Positions 25,301 to 36,900 of a stretch of DNA of 64,000 nt are shown here, piece by piece. The DNA is from Mytilus trossulus (lineage: Eukaryota; Mollusca; Bivalvia; Mytilida; Mytilidae). The first letter of the stretch is position 1. Every line of letters begins with the position of its first letter. The notes beneath the pieces were generated by a model. That model had not been told where the DNA came from. It ran no database searches and saw only the letters and a program-made list of their open reading frames with translations. The translations under genes and the position numbers were made by a program. The DNA is taken from the NCBI RefSeq assembly GCF_036588685.1, contig NC_086374.1, positions 27,830,886 through 27,894,885 of the forward strand, read 5' to 3'.

Positions 25301-28246
25301 TACAAATATGTTTCGTTCAACTTTCACAATCTTTTCGAATATAAATAAGAACGGTGTTCCAGGATTAATATTTTAATTTTTATTAACTGTGTTCCTTTTT
25401 TTTTTAAAATCTTTATTAACAGTGGTCTATTTTTTCCATAATCTTTGTTAACTGTTTTCTAGGGATTAAACTCGTTGAAATGTGACATGCAATGGGTATG
25501 ATGAAATAAAGACATTTGAATATGTATCTTGTACCAATGACAGAGAAGCTGTCTTTGTTTAAGTTTCTCTGCAATTTTTCGCGGATGAATTGGTAGTTGA
25601 AAAAAACCTTTCAGGTTGCTTTTTATCTTATTGTTTTTTTAAACATACAACTTTATAGATACTTGGGGTTACTAGTAATAAGAAGACATGTATTACATAA
25701 TCATTTTGATACTAGTACTCACGGGGTGCAGACTGGTTGAACATATGATTGGTCCAGAATCATACCCATTCCCGCCAGTTTGTCGATGTTTGGTGATATA
25801 ACATGTTTATTTCGGAAACCGAGATCATTCCAACCTGTTTGCATAAATGATATATAAGTCTAGTAACTCAAACTACATCTTCTTATATCTAGTAAGACAA
25901 GAGTTCATACACTGAAATGTCTCGCCTTCTTTACTAATCTTTGATATTATGTTGATAGTCCTAAGTAATAATCTTTATTACAACTGTCACATAAACGTTA
26001 CATTAACCAAGATAACTAAACAAAGACCAATGAACCATGAAGATGAGGTCAAGGTCAGATGAACCATGCGAGGCTTACATGTACAGATAACAATGCTTCC
26101 ATAAAACAAATATAGTTGACCTAATACTTATAGTTTGATGAAAATAGACCAAAACACAAAAACTTAACACTGAGCAATGAATTGTGAAAATGAAGTCAAG
26201 GTCAAATAAAACCTGCGCAATTAATATATAGATCATAAAATATTTCCATACACTTAATATAGTTGGCCTATGGCGTAAAGTATCAGATAAAAAGACCAAA
26301 ACTGAAAAACTAAACTTTGACCAATGAACCCTGAAAATGAGGTCAAGGTCAGATGACATCTGTCCGCTAGACATGTTCACCTTACAATCATTCCATACAA
26401 CAAATATAGTAGACCTATTGCATAAAATATGAGAAAAACAGACAAAAACACAAAAACTTAACTATAACCACTGAACCATGAAAATGAGGTCAAGGTCAGA
26501 TGACACCTGCCAGTTGGACATGTACACCTTACAGTCCTTCCATACACTGAATATACTAGCCCTATTGCTTATAGTATATGAGATATGGACTTGACTACCA
26601 AAACTTAACCTTGTTCACTGAGCCATGAAATGAGGTCGAGTTCAAGTGAAAACTGTCTGACGGGCATGAGGACCTTGCAAGGTACAATATCAACATAAGT
26701 TTTGAAAAACTGCCATGGTTTAAATATACTTTAACTTGTATTTTCGAAGTTTCATTTCATTAGAAACCGTAATATTTTTCCTTACTATTGCGAGTCCTGC
26801 CCAAATTACTTTGTTTATTTCTTGTAAAAACAAATGTAAAATTCGTGAGTGGATGCACATGCTTTCTATGAAAATGCACACTATTGCTAACGAATGCAAA
26901 CGAAAAGTTTTATATGACTCATAATTTCAGGTTTGTATAAGGAAATGAAATTATAAGAATTAAACGTTTCTTTTTTTCTAACTTCATATGGTTGTAATAT
27001 TGTTGCTATGCGCACAATAAACGTTTGGTTTTCATACACAATGTTCTTCGGTCATCAATTTTACACTCAAATGCAGTTATTAAAAGAAGCCTTTAAATCA
27101 TCAATATAATCTTGATGTCTTATAATATCATTGATTGGAATGCTAGAGATAACACTTATTATCCTATTTAAATACAAACCGAAATTATACAATATCTTTA
27201 GCAATGTATGCCAAAATTAATTGCGTAATTTTTTTTTACTAATAAAACATCTTTCAATACAAAACTTGTAATAAGAATGTGTATATACCAAGAAATTAGG
27301 GTTGTGAATCTACCAGTTTGATAATTTATAAAAGACTTGGAACCAAAAACTGTTTGAAAGAATGACCAAAGAAAACAAATTGTAAAGTACAAGTGAACAA
27401 AACCCGATGGATTTTAAATCCACCTTTATATTAATAGTGATTTTTTTTGTATTTCTTATTAATCTTACTGAGGTTTTCATCATCAACTGTGACAATTTAT
27501 CATGGTTGTTTTTATTGAAATTGATCAACCTGTGGTGTGTACTGTAAGTCTCTGCTTTAAAAGACCCTACTGGTAGTAAGTTCCAATAAATTTTGTGGGT
27601 CAACGTAAAATATTAGGTTAAAGAGAAAATATAGTTTATATAATTCAGTCCTTATAATTTAGCCTATGACAATTTCCATAATTTTATTTTAATTACGTAC
27701 ATGATTTTTAGTAAACATGTAACTATTTATGTCTAGTGCTATATTTATATGTTATTTTGATCATTGTGTCTTAAATTCATGCCTTTTATCTTGAATAAGT
27801 ATATAACAATAGGTGATTTAAACTTAATAAATATGTGGACCGTGTCAAATGAAATTCAGGTGTTTGCCAGTTGATTGTGCACCTGATGTAGAACGAAAAA
27901 ATCCGGATTTCCAGAAAGAAAGTAAATTTTTCATTATCTGAAATTTAAAATGCTTTTTGAGTTTGACTATCTGGTCCCTGCTGTTCCTACACACGTTGCC
28001 ACTATAGTTTTGAACTTGTTTGTCTGTTCTCAGATTGATAAATGGTGGAATAATTGGTGTTTTACACCACTTGCTGATGATGTATCTTTTGTTCATATTC
28101 ATCTTAGTTATTGGATAAACAAACACATATAAAGATAGCTTACCTAGGTCGTCGGCTACAATAAAGACAATATTTGGATGCTGTCCATCACACAATGCCA
28201 CAAAAACAGTCACCACAAGTAAACCAATGTGTATCGTTGGTAACAT
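13317..28246 (-). CDS. arylsulfatase B-like sulfatase, gene A (14 exons, 476 aa)
   Basis: Exons: 28246-28144, 25834-25723, 24842-24791, 24431-24328, 23354-23248, 22987-22929, 22388-22287, 19522-19459, 18280-18183, 16652-16516, 15878-15820, 15383-15260, 13924-13788 and 13489-13317. The phases add up to exactly 1431 nt including the stop. Residues 1-20 are a signal peptide. Family active-site residues are all present: D32-D33 (VADDLG), C70 and R74 in CTPSR (Cys becomes formylglycine), K124 and H126 (GKWHLG), H209 (QSVHEP), D267-N268 (FTSDNGG) and K285 (PLRGSK). It should hydrolyse sulfate esters, probably on glycosaminoglycan or other sulfated glycans, in lysosome or outside the cell; the substrate is not readable. 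It is shorter than the usual ARSB of about 530 aa. The start is the in-frame ATG before the signal peptide; an out-of-frame ATG lies 8 nt upstream. It is the most diverged of the three copies (exon 4 reads [17 protein letters not shown]) and ends in the shared YWTPGWC. Confidence 0.9.
13925..15259. other. gene A intron 12, nothing recognised
   Basis: AT-rich. The 113-codon minus-strand frame overlapping its start is a read-through across the exon 13 acceptor side and shows no domain. Confidence 0.5.
16150..16305 (-). repeat. dispersed repeat family R3, partial reverse copy
   Basis: AAAATCACAAAAATACTGAAC, AAGTCCCCAATCAAATGGCA, ACATCAAGCGAATGGACAAC and TCCTGACTTGGTAGAGGCAT, in gene A intron 10. 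Confidence 0.65.
16900..17455. repeat. dispersed repeat family R4, two neighbouring pieces
   Basis: AGTTGTTCTTAGATTAATTTG, TCTGTTTCGGTACC, TCCCTCGGATTTCAAATG, GCGTTCCAGATGAAGG, GCGCTTCTGACGCATGAAAC and GGTGGACTATCAGTCCCCGA. The TGCTGGT...CTACCAGTCCCCGAGG part is seen twice, at 17040 and 17395. Confidence 0.7.
17585..17835 (+). repeat. dispersed repeat family R4, copy
   Basis: CTCAGGCAAAGTCGAGCTTAG, TAATTTGACTATT, CTGCTTCGGTACTTATACTTC and GCGCTTCTGACTCTGACGCA repeat the 17170 copy in the same orientation. Confidence 0.7.
18590..19110 (+). pseudogene. decayed reverse transcriptase fragment
   Basis: Conceptual [10 protein letters not shown] at about 18605, then a degraded DKRDD...PIVNFP-like stretch (AAAAGAGATGATTAAAGGTTCC, CAATTGTGAACTTTCC) and [11 protein letters not shown] remains of PAYGVYIS. 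It has many frameshifts. Same family as the copy at 34.8 kb. It lies in gene A intron 8. Confidence 0.65.
20645..21240 (-). repeat. dispersed repeat family R1, copy 2
   Basis: Reverse-orientation copy of 4190-4765, nearly full length, in gene A intron 7. It lies beside a reverse-transcriptase fragment on the same strand. Confidence 0.75.
21290..22050 (-). pseudogene. reverse transcriptase C-terminal half, second subfamily
   Basis: The minus strand encodes PLLDLDISV, then [19 protein letters not shown] with [17 protein letters not shown]. The DGDVP signature differs from the SSNIPA-type copies, so this is a sister subfamily. The C-terminal region continues at 21604-21299 ([19 protein letters not shown]). 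An in-frame stop after ISV shows decay. Confidence 0.7.
23605..23960 (-). repeat. dispersed repeat family R4, reverse copy
   Basis: ATAGATACCAGGATTAAAAT, GCCAGACGCGCGTTTCGTCT, GACTCATCAGTGACGCTCG and CAACACAGAAGTGCTGACTA with CTGGTGATACCCTCGGGG. It lies in gene A intron 4. Confidence 0.7.
25975..26690. repeat. 147-bp tandem repeat, about 4.8 units
   Basis: The core AGGTCAAGGTCA starts at 26046, 26193 (AAGTCAAGGTCA), 26340, 26487 and 26633 (degenerate), so the spacing is 147, 147, 147 and 146 bp. Each unit also has CCAATGAACCATGAAAATG, CATGTACA...CTTACA, TTCCATACAACAAATATAG and AACACAAAAACTTAAC. It is located in gene A intron 1. TCAAGGTCA is the consensus for ERR/NR5A nuclear receptors; function is not implied. 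Confidence 0.85.
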
Positions 28247-28320
28247 ACTTCATAGATCTCTACAAAGGTTATACTAAAGTCTATGTTAGAATGCTGAACT
28301 CAATCAAGTCATAATGTTGA

Positions 28321-28329
28321 CTATTTATG
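28321..28329 (-). promoter_or_regulatory. candidate TATA-like box of gene A
   Basis: The minus strand reads CATAAATAG about 75-85 nt upstream of the gene A start codon. The spacing would leave a 5' leader of about 50 nt. It is a motif match in AT-rich DNA, so support is weak. Confidence 0.3.
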
Positions 28330-29079
28330 CTGGTGTAAACATGCGGACTGATCCTGTGTCAAAATGTAGGATGATCATAATAATGTCAAAATGTAGATCT
28401 TTCTCGTTCAAAAATAGATTTAAACATTTAGGTGTTTCCCAATAGTTATTCAGAGTTCACGATACAAACAGTGTATTCAAGTTAAATTAGATAGATAACT
28501 AAATAGATAGGCGACAATACGTGGGGTAAAAATAAAGGCGGTATTTAGGGTAGCCTTTTCGGGTTCTGTCTTTCATTTCATAACATGGTTGAAAAAAAAC
28601 CGGTCAAATTCCGAATTTTTGTCATATTTGGGTGTGAACAAAAATTGCAAAATACTATCGAGTGTCAAAGCTTTTTTGTGCTTGTTGTGTTTCTAAAATT
28701 TAGAAACAAAAATGATTTAGCCTTCCACATGAAAGTTTCCTCCTAAGTTTTTGCTTTTTCTGCACTATATAGCTAGAAGCCGATATTCCATTCTCACTAT
28801 TTCAGTTTTCTAATAAATTGGGAAGAAGAACTTTAACTTCTAGGTATTATCTTGCACCTTTTATCCTTAACTTGTAAAGCTGCCGCCGCAATATGAGCCA
28901 GTTTATGGTAAATTTATATTGTCATCTTACCACAAACAGAGGTATTCTCACAGAATACATTTACAAAAACATGAAATTTATGCATCATTGCATTCTTTAA
29001 ATAATAGTTTTCATATGAGATCGCGTTGCATGCATATATACTAAACATTGTTTTGACTATACATGGTCCTGCGAGCACG

Positions 29080-29285
29080 CTTTTGGCCGTCGTACAAGTG
29101 AGACGTTTTGAGCTATAAAACCAGGTCCAATCCACCATATTCTACATTCGAAAATGTCTGTACCAATTCTGGAATAAGACAGATGTGTCCATTCATTTGA
29201 TGTGTTTTATCATTTGATTTTACCATTTGATTTCCGTTTTGAAATTTCCTCGGAGTTCAGTATTGTTTTGATTTTACCTTTGATG
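29080..29285 (+). repeat. dispersed repeat family R3, copy
   Basis: GTCGTACAAGTGAGACGTTT, AACCAGGTCCAATCCACCAT, CATTCATTTGATGTGTTTTA and TCGGAGTTCAGTATTGTTTT. It lies in the A-B intergenic region. Confidence 0.65.
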
Positions 29286-30850
29286 TATATATTAAAAATC
29301 TATAACTCATTATTGACAGATAAGATTTTATTCAGGTGTAGCGCAACTTTCGAGATTGCTGCCGAAGTTTACCGGATTGTGAAATTTATATACATTACCA
29401 GGGAAAGGGGGAACTATGAAGTCTAAACAATTACAAATGCAAATAGTGTTTCCCCCTTGTAAATGACCAGCTACGATTCGCATTAGTATAAACTAGTAAT
29501 CGATCTACGTATTAACCTAATATTAGATTAGAATATCATATGATTATCACGATTTAAAAAAATTTAAATGTTCTTATATAACACGAAAAAGAATTGACTG
29601 ATACAGAAACACGTGATATACATTTACTATGCTATATAACCACTGTTATATGTTGTGGGGACCGTCATCTCATCATCCTTTTCATAGTAACTTATTGCCT
29701 TGGTGAGTATATCTTTATTATTTTTATGAATTCTATTTGAACTGACCTTGAGAAATTCTTTTATTTATTATTTCTTCTTTTCAATCCTTTATCAGTCTAT
29801 TGCAATAATATAATATAATAGGATGATATGTTATGGTTATTTCGTAAAGTGATGTCACTATGACCATATTACTCATAGTTTAGACAATATTGACATAGGC
29901 ATGGACCACGACTATATCTTAACAGAAATGCCAATACTATCATTAATTTAGAAGGCTTGAAGTTCCTATACAAAACTATATTTTGCAGTTGCATATATCT
30001 AAATATCTTGACATCATGCTGATGCTGACATCTATATACCAATGACAATATCCCAAAATGGCCCTGTTTAGGTATTCATTTTTCCATTGATGCATTGAAA
30101 AGCAAATCGTTATAACCGGTTCTGATATAAATTCTGTTTTTAAAATGGGGTTTAATTGCATTATGGAGCGTTAAATTCTACTAGTTGTCAATAATACACA
30201 TTGCATTACATTTACATGTCTGTTTTGCAGCAGTAAATTTACGGGGAGCAAAAAAATATGCTAAAGGTTTCCTTTAAAGCATATGTACGGCCAAGTAAAT
30301 CCTGAAGACACTGATATCACAGTGATATATGGTGACTCATCAACAGCCCAATAATTTCAATATAAACAACTAGATTTGCTAGTATAACGCTGCATGTTCA
30401 GATAGGTACTATAGGGTGATAATTTAGAGTACATACAAATTAAGTGACAATCTTTAATATTTATCTAATGTTATCAAACGTAATGTTGTCTTAAGATACT
30501 CATAAATTAGATATATACATATATTGACATTAGTATATAGGAAAATATTTTAAAGAAACTGAGGAATAGGAAGCTGAAAGTAGTTTTATAGCGTATGTAC
30601 CATTTTAATCTTTTTGAGAAAACGAAGACAAATGCTCGACAACACAATGTGCAATTTGCATACAGTGTTAGCAACTAAGCACTGGAGGAGACCCGATTTT
30701 TTTTTATGTTTCTTTTCTGCTCTCACATATTAAATTTTATTAAGACTTTTTTCATTTGCCTATTATTCATCTTTTACTTTGCAGTTTTATTATCCAAAAC
30801 CCCTTACCTAATTACATGTTTAATAGAAATATATATTGAAAATGGGAAAA

Positions 30851-30929
30851 ACACTGATAATACTGAACATTTGTTTATCTGATTTTTACTATTATATTAC
30901 TTAATAGATATTACCTATTAGACTAAAGG
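30851..30929 (+). promoter_or_regulatory. conserved 5' leader / core promoter block of gene B
   Basis: About 80 nt before the gene B ATG aligns closely with 52261-52335 before gene C: both start ACACTGATA and share TAGATATTACC and ATTAGACTAA just before ATGGATG. Conservation is higher than in the flanking DNA, as expected for a leader or core promoter kept after duplication. Confidence 0.4.
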
Positions 30930-33900
30930 ATGGATGTATTTGTGTATGGGTTGCTCTTTTTAACACTGTCTAAATGCGTGGTATCAAAATCACCACATAT
31001 TGTGTTTATTGTGGCTGATGATTTAGGTAAGTTTATTTCAAGGATTGTTAACCTTATGGAAGTACAAATAAACAAAATATTGAGGTTAGTACTTGGAGGA
31101 AAAAACCACAACATATATAGTTCGGGGATATTTTTGACTTTTTAAAAGGGTCGGATCAAAGTGTTTAGTGTTTGCATGCTTCAAAAAGAGAAGAAATATA
31201 GATAAGAACTAAAAGGCTGATTAAAAAAATATAAATTGTACATCAGCCTAAGAAATTTCCTGATACTGATACACAGTCTGTCCGTATGTTTCCACGTTTG
31301 CTTTCCTGTATAAATGTGTATAACTGGAAAAACGCTTTGATTTTAAGATGACCACACACTGTTGGTAATGTTATGACTCCACCCTTCAGACAATTATATC
31401 TTATACAGATGTTGTGAAAATCAAGGAAGATATCTTTTATTATTTGACTATTCTCAAAGAATATAGAAAAATATATTTCTCTAATAGCTCTCAAATTGTA
31501 TAGAGACAATAATTCCTCCTAATGTTGTTCTTTAAGTTTATGTGTAAAATTGAGAATGGAAATGAGGAATGTGTCAAAGAGACAACAACCCTACCAAAGA
31601 ACAGATGAGATCCTAAGGCCATCAATGGGTCTTCAATGCAACGAGAAACTCACGCATCCGAAAGATTCAGCTGGCCCGTAAACAAAAATGTATAGGTAAA
31701 CAAAAATGTATACCTAAACAAAAATGTACACCTTAAACAAAAATGTATACTTTATAAAAAATGTGTTCAAACCTAAACAAAAATGTATAAATTTTATACA
31801 AAAAGGTGCATTCATTTCTAATGTTATATTTTATTCATACGGTCATCAAGACATCCATCTGATATATTGTTGTTTTCAAAAGTAAAAAATTCATCCGTTC
31901 TTATCTTATTTTTTCAACGTTTATAGAGACATACAATATTATCTTGTTGTTCACATTTTTTCTATAGCTACGCAAGTTTATAGTTATGTAGTTGTTCAAA
32001 AAATTTAAAAAGACATACATGCATGCTGTGGATGCAGTATAATGTCTCCGTGCTTGTAGTGTATGGCCTTATTTATTACTATCATGGGTAGTGTGACTCT
32101 GAGAGAGTTTTCACATGTTAATTATATTTTTGTTCTTATTTTTTATGGCTCACTTTATACAAATTGTGACTCGGATGGAGAGTTTAATAATTGTCACTCA
32201 TGCCAAATGTTCTAATATTTATTACCTTGTTGTTATTGAAATTGATAGAGGCAATCATTTAAAATCTTCTTGTTCTCAAAATTAGAAAAAGAACTTCATG
32301 TCTAATCTCGTTGTTGTCAAAGTTTATAGAAAAAAAAATTGTTTATAACTTATAACAGAGACAACTAGTCACTATACATTATGTATTAAAGACATGAAGT
32401 CTCCATTTTAAAACAGGCATTGGCTAATTGCTGTTAGTCCAGGTGTAAAGGTGTAAAGTCCTTTACAGTGGAGGTCATTATTTTGAAAGACTGTTATTTT
32501 AATACTATAAATTATATAAATTGATGTTATATTTACATAATAGTTCTTGACAAACTGGTCATTATTGTGATATATGGACTGTCCACAGGACAGTGGTATT
32601 GACTAAGATAGTGATAATGACAGTCAATACCACCGTCCTACGGGCAGTCCATATATCACGATAATGACCAGTGTTCTTCAAAAACTATTGTGTTTATTTC
32701 CTTGAGGAACCATGTTTTTGAAAATTCCCATAAATTCAAAGTGTCCAAAGCAAACTCGAGTAGTTGTACGATATCTTTGGCAAAGAGTGAAGACCAGTCG
32801 TAGTAATACTGCTATCCATTTTAGTGCAATCCTAAATCAAGTTTTCTATAATTTTATAATTTACCAAAACATATTGTAATAAATTTAACTTAATAAGTAT
32901 AATATTGGAAACAGGAAAATGTTTTATTATAAAAGGAACATCTCTCTAAACAGAGAAACCACGGCCAACCGGTAATTTACAGAGAAACCACGCCCCAACG
33001 GTCATTAACAGACGGAAACCACGCCCCATCGGTCATAATCATGTAAAAATCCGTTAACGACCGGTTTTCTGGTCCGTTTTGTTCTGTTAATGACCGGTGG
33101 AATTTATTACTGACGAATAATGAATGTCATATGACCCCTTTTTATCCAATAAGAGAAGCTTATTTTCAATCGATATGAAATAAAGTGTAATAAATGGAAG
33201 TTGCGTCTAGTCCATAAAGCCAGAAACGACAGACTTAAATCAAAAGTCAGTGCTGTTTTACCTTTAAGTTAATGGTAGTTAATACTTTAGTACAAAGTTA
33301 CAATTTCCTTTATTTTACACATTCATTTATATAATTGACCTCACAGTATTCTATCATTCTAGTTTTCTTAAAGTTGAATCTTACCTGACTTGAAACAGTG
33401 TAAAGAAAGTGTTTTGTTGATAGCCAATTGTCTGTGTATTATTTTCTACTTGTTCATTGTGTTTTTTGTCTGTGATTAAAACAACGTTTTGGATTGTAAC
33501 TGTAGAATTGAGTTTCCCTTTTGACCCACATAAGAACAAGTTTCGAGTACTCCAGACTCGCCAGTTTATATATAATTCATGCATGTCACTCGATATTTGA
33601 ATGTTTATTATTGTAATGCACATATTTTAGATCATAAGTAAATTTTTAAGTGTTTTTATGTTTCAGGATGGAACGATGTAGGATTCCGCAATCCGAATAT
33701 TATTTCTCCTAACATAGACTATCTAGCAAAGAATGGAATGATATTGAACAATTCCTATGTACAACCAGTCTGTACTCCGTAAGTATTCATAACTACAAAT
33801 AATACATAAAGTTTCATGCGCGAATCTGGAGAAATTGACATAATTCCCATAGCTTCAAAATATTTAAACGGATTAATACAACATCTCACGGATAGCTGCC

Positions 33901-36900
33901 CCTAGATTTTACAAGACTTTCAGTATCAAAATAAAAATATCTTCAAAGTTTTGTTTATGATACAGTCTTTTGGTCATAAAACCAGTTTCTCTCCGAATTT
34001 AAAAAAGAATCAATGTATGTTTGACAGTAATATACATGTATGCCTTCCACAGAAAGCTCAAATAGTTCTCACCGTGCAGAACTCTACACTCTCCTTACAC
34101 AAAACATATTAAATGTACCCATTTATAACAGTAATGGCATTTTATACATCCTCCCAGCCAAAATGGTTCCCATTTATAGCATTTGATTCAACTTGAAAAG
34201 CTTTTTATCCATTTCAGTGTTTGTGTGAATTTTAAACAATTTGGTATAGAATTTATTATGTTTAGTTTAAACTCAAGCATTAAATTAATTAAATATCAAA
34301 GGTAAAACTTTTCTGTTGTTTGATACTTTCAATGGCTCAGGTTTTGAGAACCTTTTATTCATAAAAATAATTTCAGTCATTTTGTAAAATATATTCTAGT
34401 AATATGTATAAAACTTGCAAGCATATTACAATATGCCTAAATTTAGAAAATGCCTATAACATATATTGTATTTCAATTTTTATTTTTATTTTATAAAATA
34501 AACAAGTGATTTCTTTGTTTTGGAGATCAAATATAGACAGGTTAAATGCTCATCAACATATTTGTTAGCTTTTTATGTTTACAGTTTCGTGCGTGCAAAC
34601 TTGTAGAAAAATGATACTTTCTACTTTTAGGTCAAGAAACGCATTTTTATCAGGATTTTATCCATTCAAATCAGGATTACAGGTAAGATCAAATCTTTGG
34701 TAAAAGACATACTTTAATTAAAGATGTATTTTTTTTTATGATATTAAATTAGAAATTTTTTATTTAAAATTCTTTTCCAAATTGTCTTCGATTTGCATTT
34801 CAAAGAAATGAGTTGGAAGGTAACACCAACATTTTTTTCTAATGCGCAATTTGTTGCGTTCGGAGGACGTGTTTTTCAACAGACTGTCGGCATTCCAATG
34901 GGAACAAACTGTGCCCCTCTACTAGCCGACTTATTTCTTTATAACCATGAGGCTGACTTCATGCAGAAACTTCTTAGGAAGAAAGATAAGAAGTTAGCAA
35001 TATCCTTTAACTCTAATTTCCGCTATATAGATGATGTTCTTTCACTAACTAATTCAAAATTTGGTGACTATGTGGAACGCATCTATCACATTGAACTAGA
35101 GATAAAGGATACTACAGATACAGTCAAGTCGGCTTCATATCCTGACTAACATCTAGAAATTGACAATGAGGGTAGATTGAAAACAAAACTTTACGACAAA
35201 AGAGATGATTTCAGCTTTCCAATTGTGAACTTTCTATTTCTAAGTAGCAACATTCAAGCAGCACCTGCATACGGGGTATATATCTCCCAATTGATACGAT
35301 ATTCCCGTGCTTGCATTTCCTCTCATGATTTTCTTGATAGAGGGTTGCTGCTAACAAGGAAGCTATTAAACCAAGAGTTCCAAATGGTGAAGATGAAATT
35401 ATCCCTTCGAAAATTTTACATCACGAGTTGGTTGACCGTTATGGAATAACCGTTTCAAAAATGATATTGGATATGTTCCTTACGTCGTAACTACAATCCC
35501 CTTCCCTTTCATGAATGTGACCTATCGAATTAGACTATTTACCAGATTTGTTATCACATAAGCAACACGACGGATGCCACATGTGGAACAGGATCTGCTT
35601 ACCCTTCCGGAGCACCTGAGATCACCCCTAGTTTTTGGTGTGGTTCGTGTTGTTTATTCTTTAGTTTTCTATGTTGTGTCATGTGTAATATTGTTTGTCT
35701 TTTTTTGTTTTTTTTTCATTTTTAGCCATGCCGTTGTCAGTTTGTTTTAGATTTATGAGTTTGACTGTCCCTTTGGTATTTTTCGTCCCTCTTTTATAAC
35801 TTATATCAACTATAAGCAACAAAAAGGAAGAAAAAAACAACAATGCACGACAATGTGCCTTAATACAAATATCATAAGAGCAAATCAGTTACAAATTAGA
35901 TAAAAAAAAACAGTTAAGCTTGAGAAGATGTTTACTCTTATTCCTATGAAAAATAACAATTTCGTTGTTTATTATTTCAAATTAAGAAATAGAAATGAGC
36001 AGTTCAGACACAAAATTTATTTTTCCATACATTTAACGTCAGATGTACGTTTGAATATTTAGCTTACCTTGATTTCTTAAATGCAAAACATACAACGTTT
36101 AAGCATTATCTGTAACCACCTTCAAATTACTGGAAAAATAACCGCGAAAAGTGTTATATTAAAACAATTTAACTTTACCTTTGACTACATATCACCATTG
36201 ATGGTTTTTTTTTCTTTTAGAACATGGTTCTATTGCCACAGGCGCCATCATGTGCACCTCTAAATCGAACGTTTCTGCCGCAGAAACTGAAAGAGCTTGG
36301 ATATGCAACACATATGATTGGAAAGTATACACATTATTATTGTTTTACTTAAATTACTTGTTTCAAAAAGCCAATAGATAAAATTATTGAATTACTTGGT
36401 TGACGCCAGCGTACGTCATTTGACGTATTCACGATTTCCTGATTTGTCATTTCTATCACATACCAAATTCTCTTTAGACTTTTGATTTTAAACTTTTAAA
36501 TATTTTAAAATTGTTAGATGACATCAGTTTACACAAAAAGTTAATGAAAATTAAATATTTTGTTTATAAGCCATGTGTCCTCAAAAATTGAAACAAGAAT
36601 TCGCGGATGAAACTTGTATCTATGTCTTTCAGATGGCATTTAGGAATGTGCAAATGGGAATGTACTCCGACATACCGTGGGTTTGATACATTCTATGGAT
36701 ATTATAATGGAGCAGAAGATTACTATAACTATACAGTTTGTAAGTCTGAGAAATAAAATATGAAAAGCAATATATATATTATTCCTGTCGTCGTTACAAA
36801 ATGCACTATATGTATAGGTCAAACATGCAAAGTTAAACACTAATAGATAAAGGCAACAGTAGTATAACGCTATTCAGACTCATAAATCCATGGACATAAA

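Larger units (their letters stand above)
28247..30929. promoter_or_regulatory. divergent intergenic region between sulfatase genes A and B
   Basis: This 2.7-kb stretch separates two head-to-head sulfatase start codons and must hold both promoters. It contains a copy of repeat family R3 (29080-29285). From about 29400 onward the sequence is recognisably similar to the region upstream of gene C, so about 1.5 kb of flank was duplicated together with gene B. I see no other gene. Confidence 0.5.
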
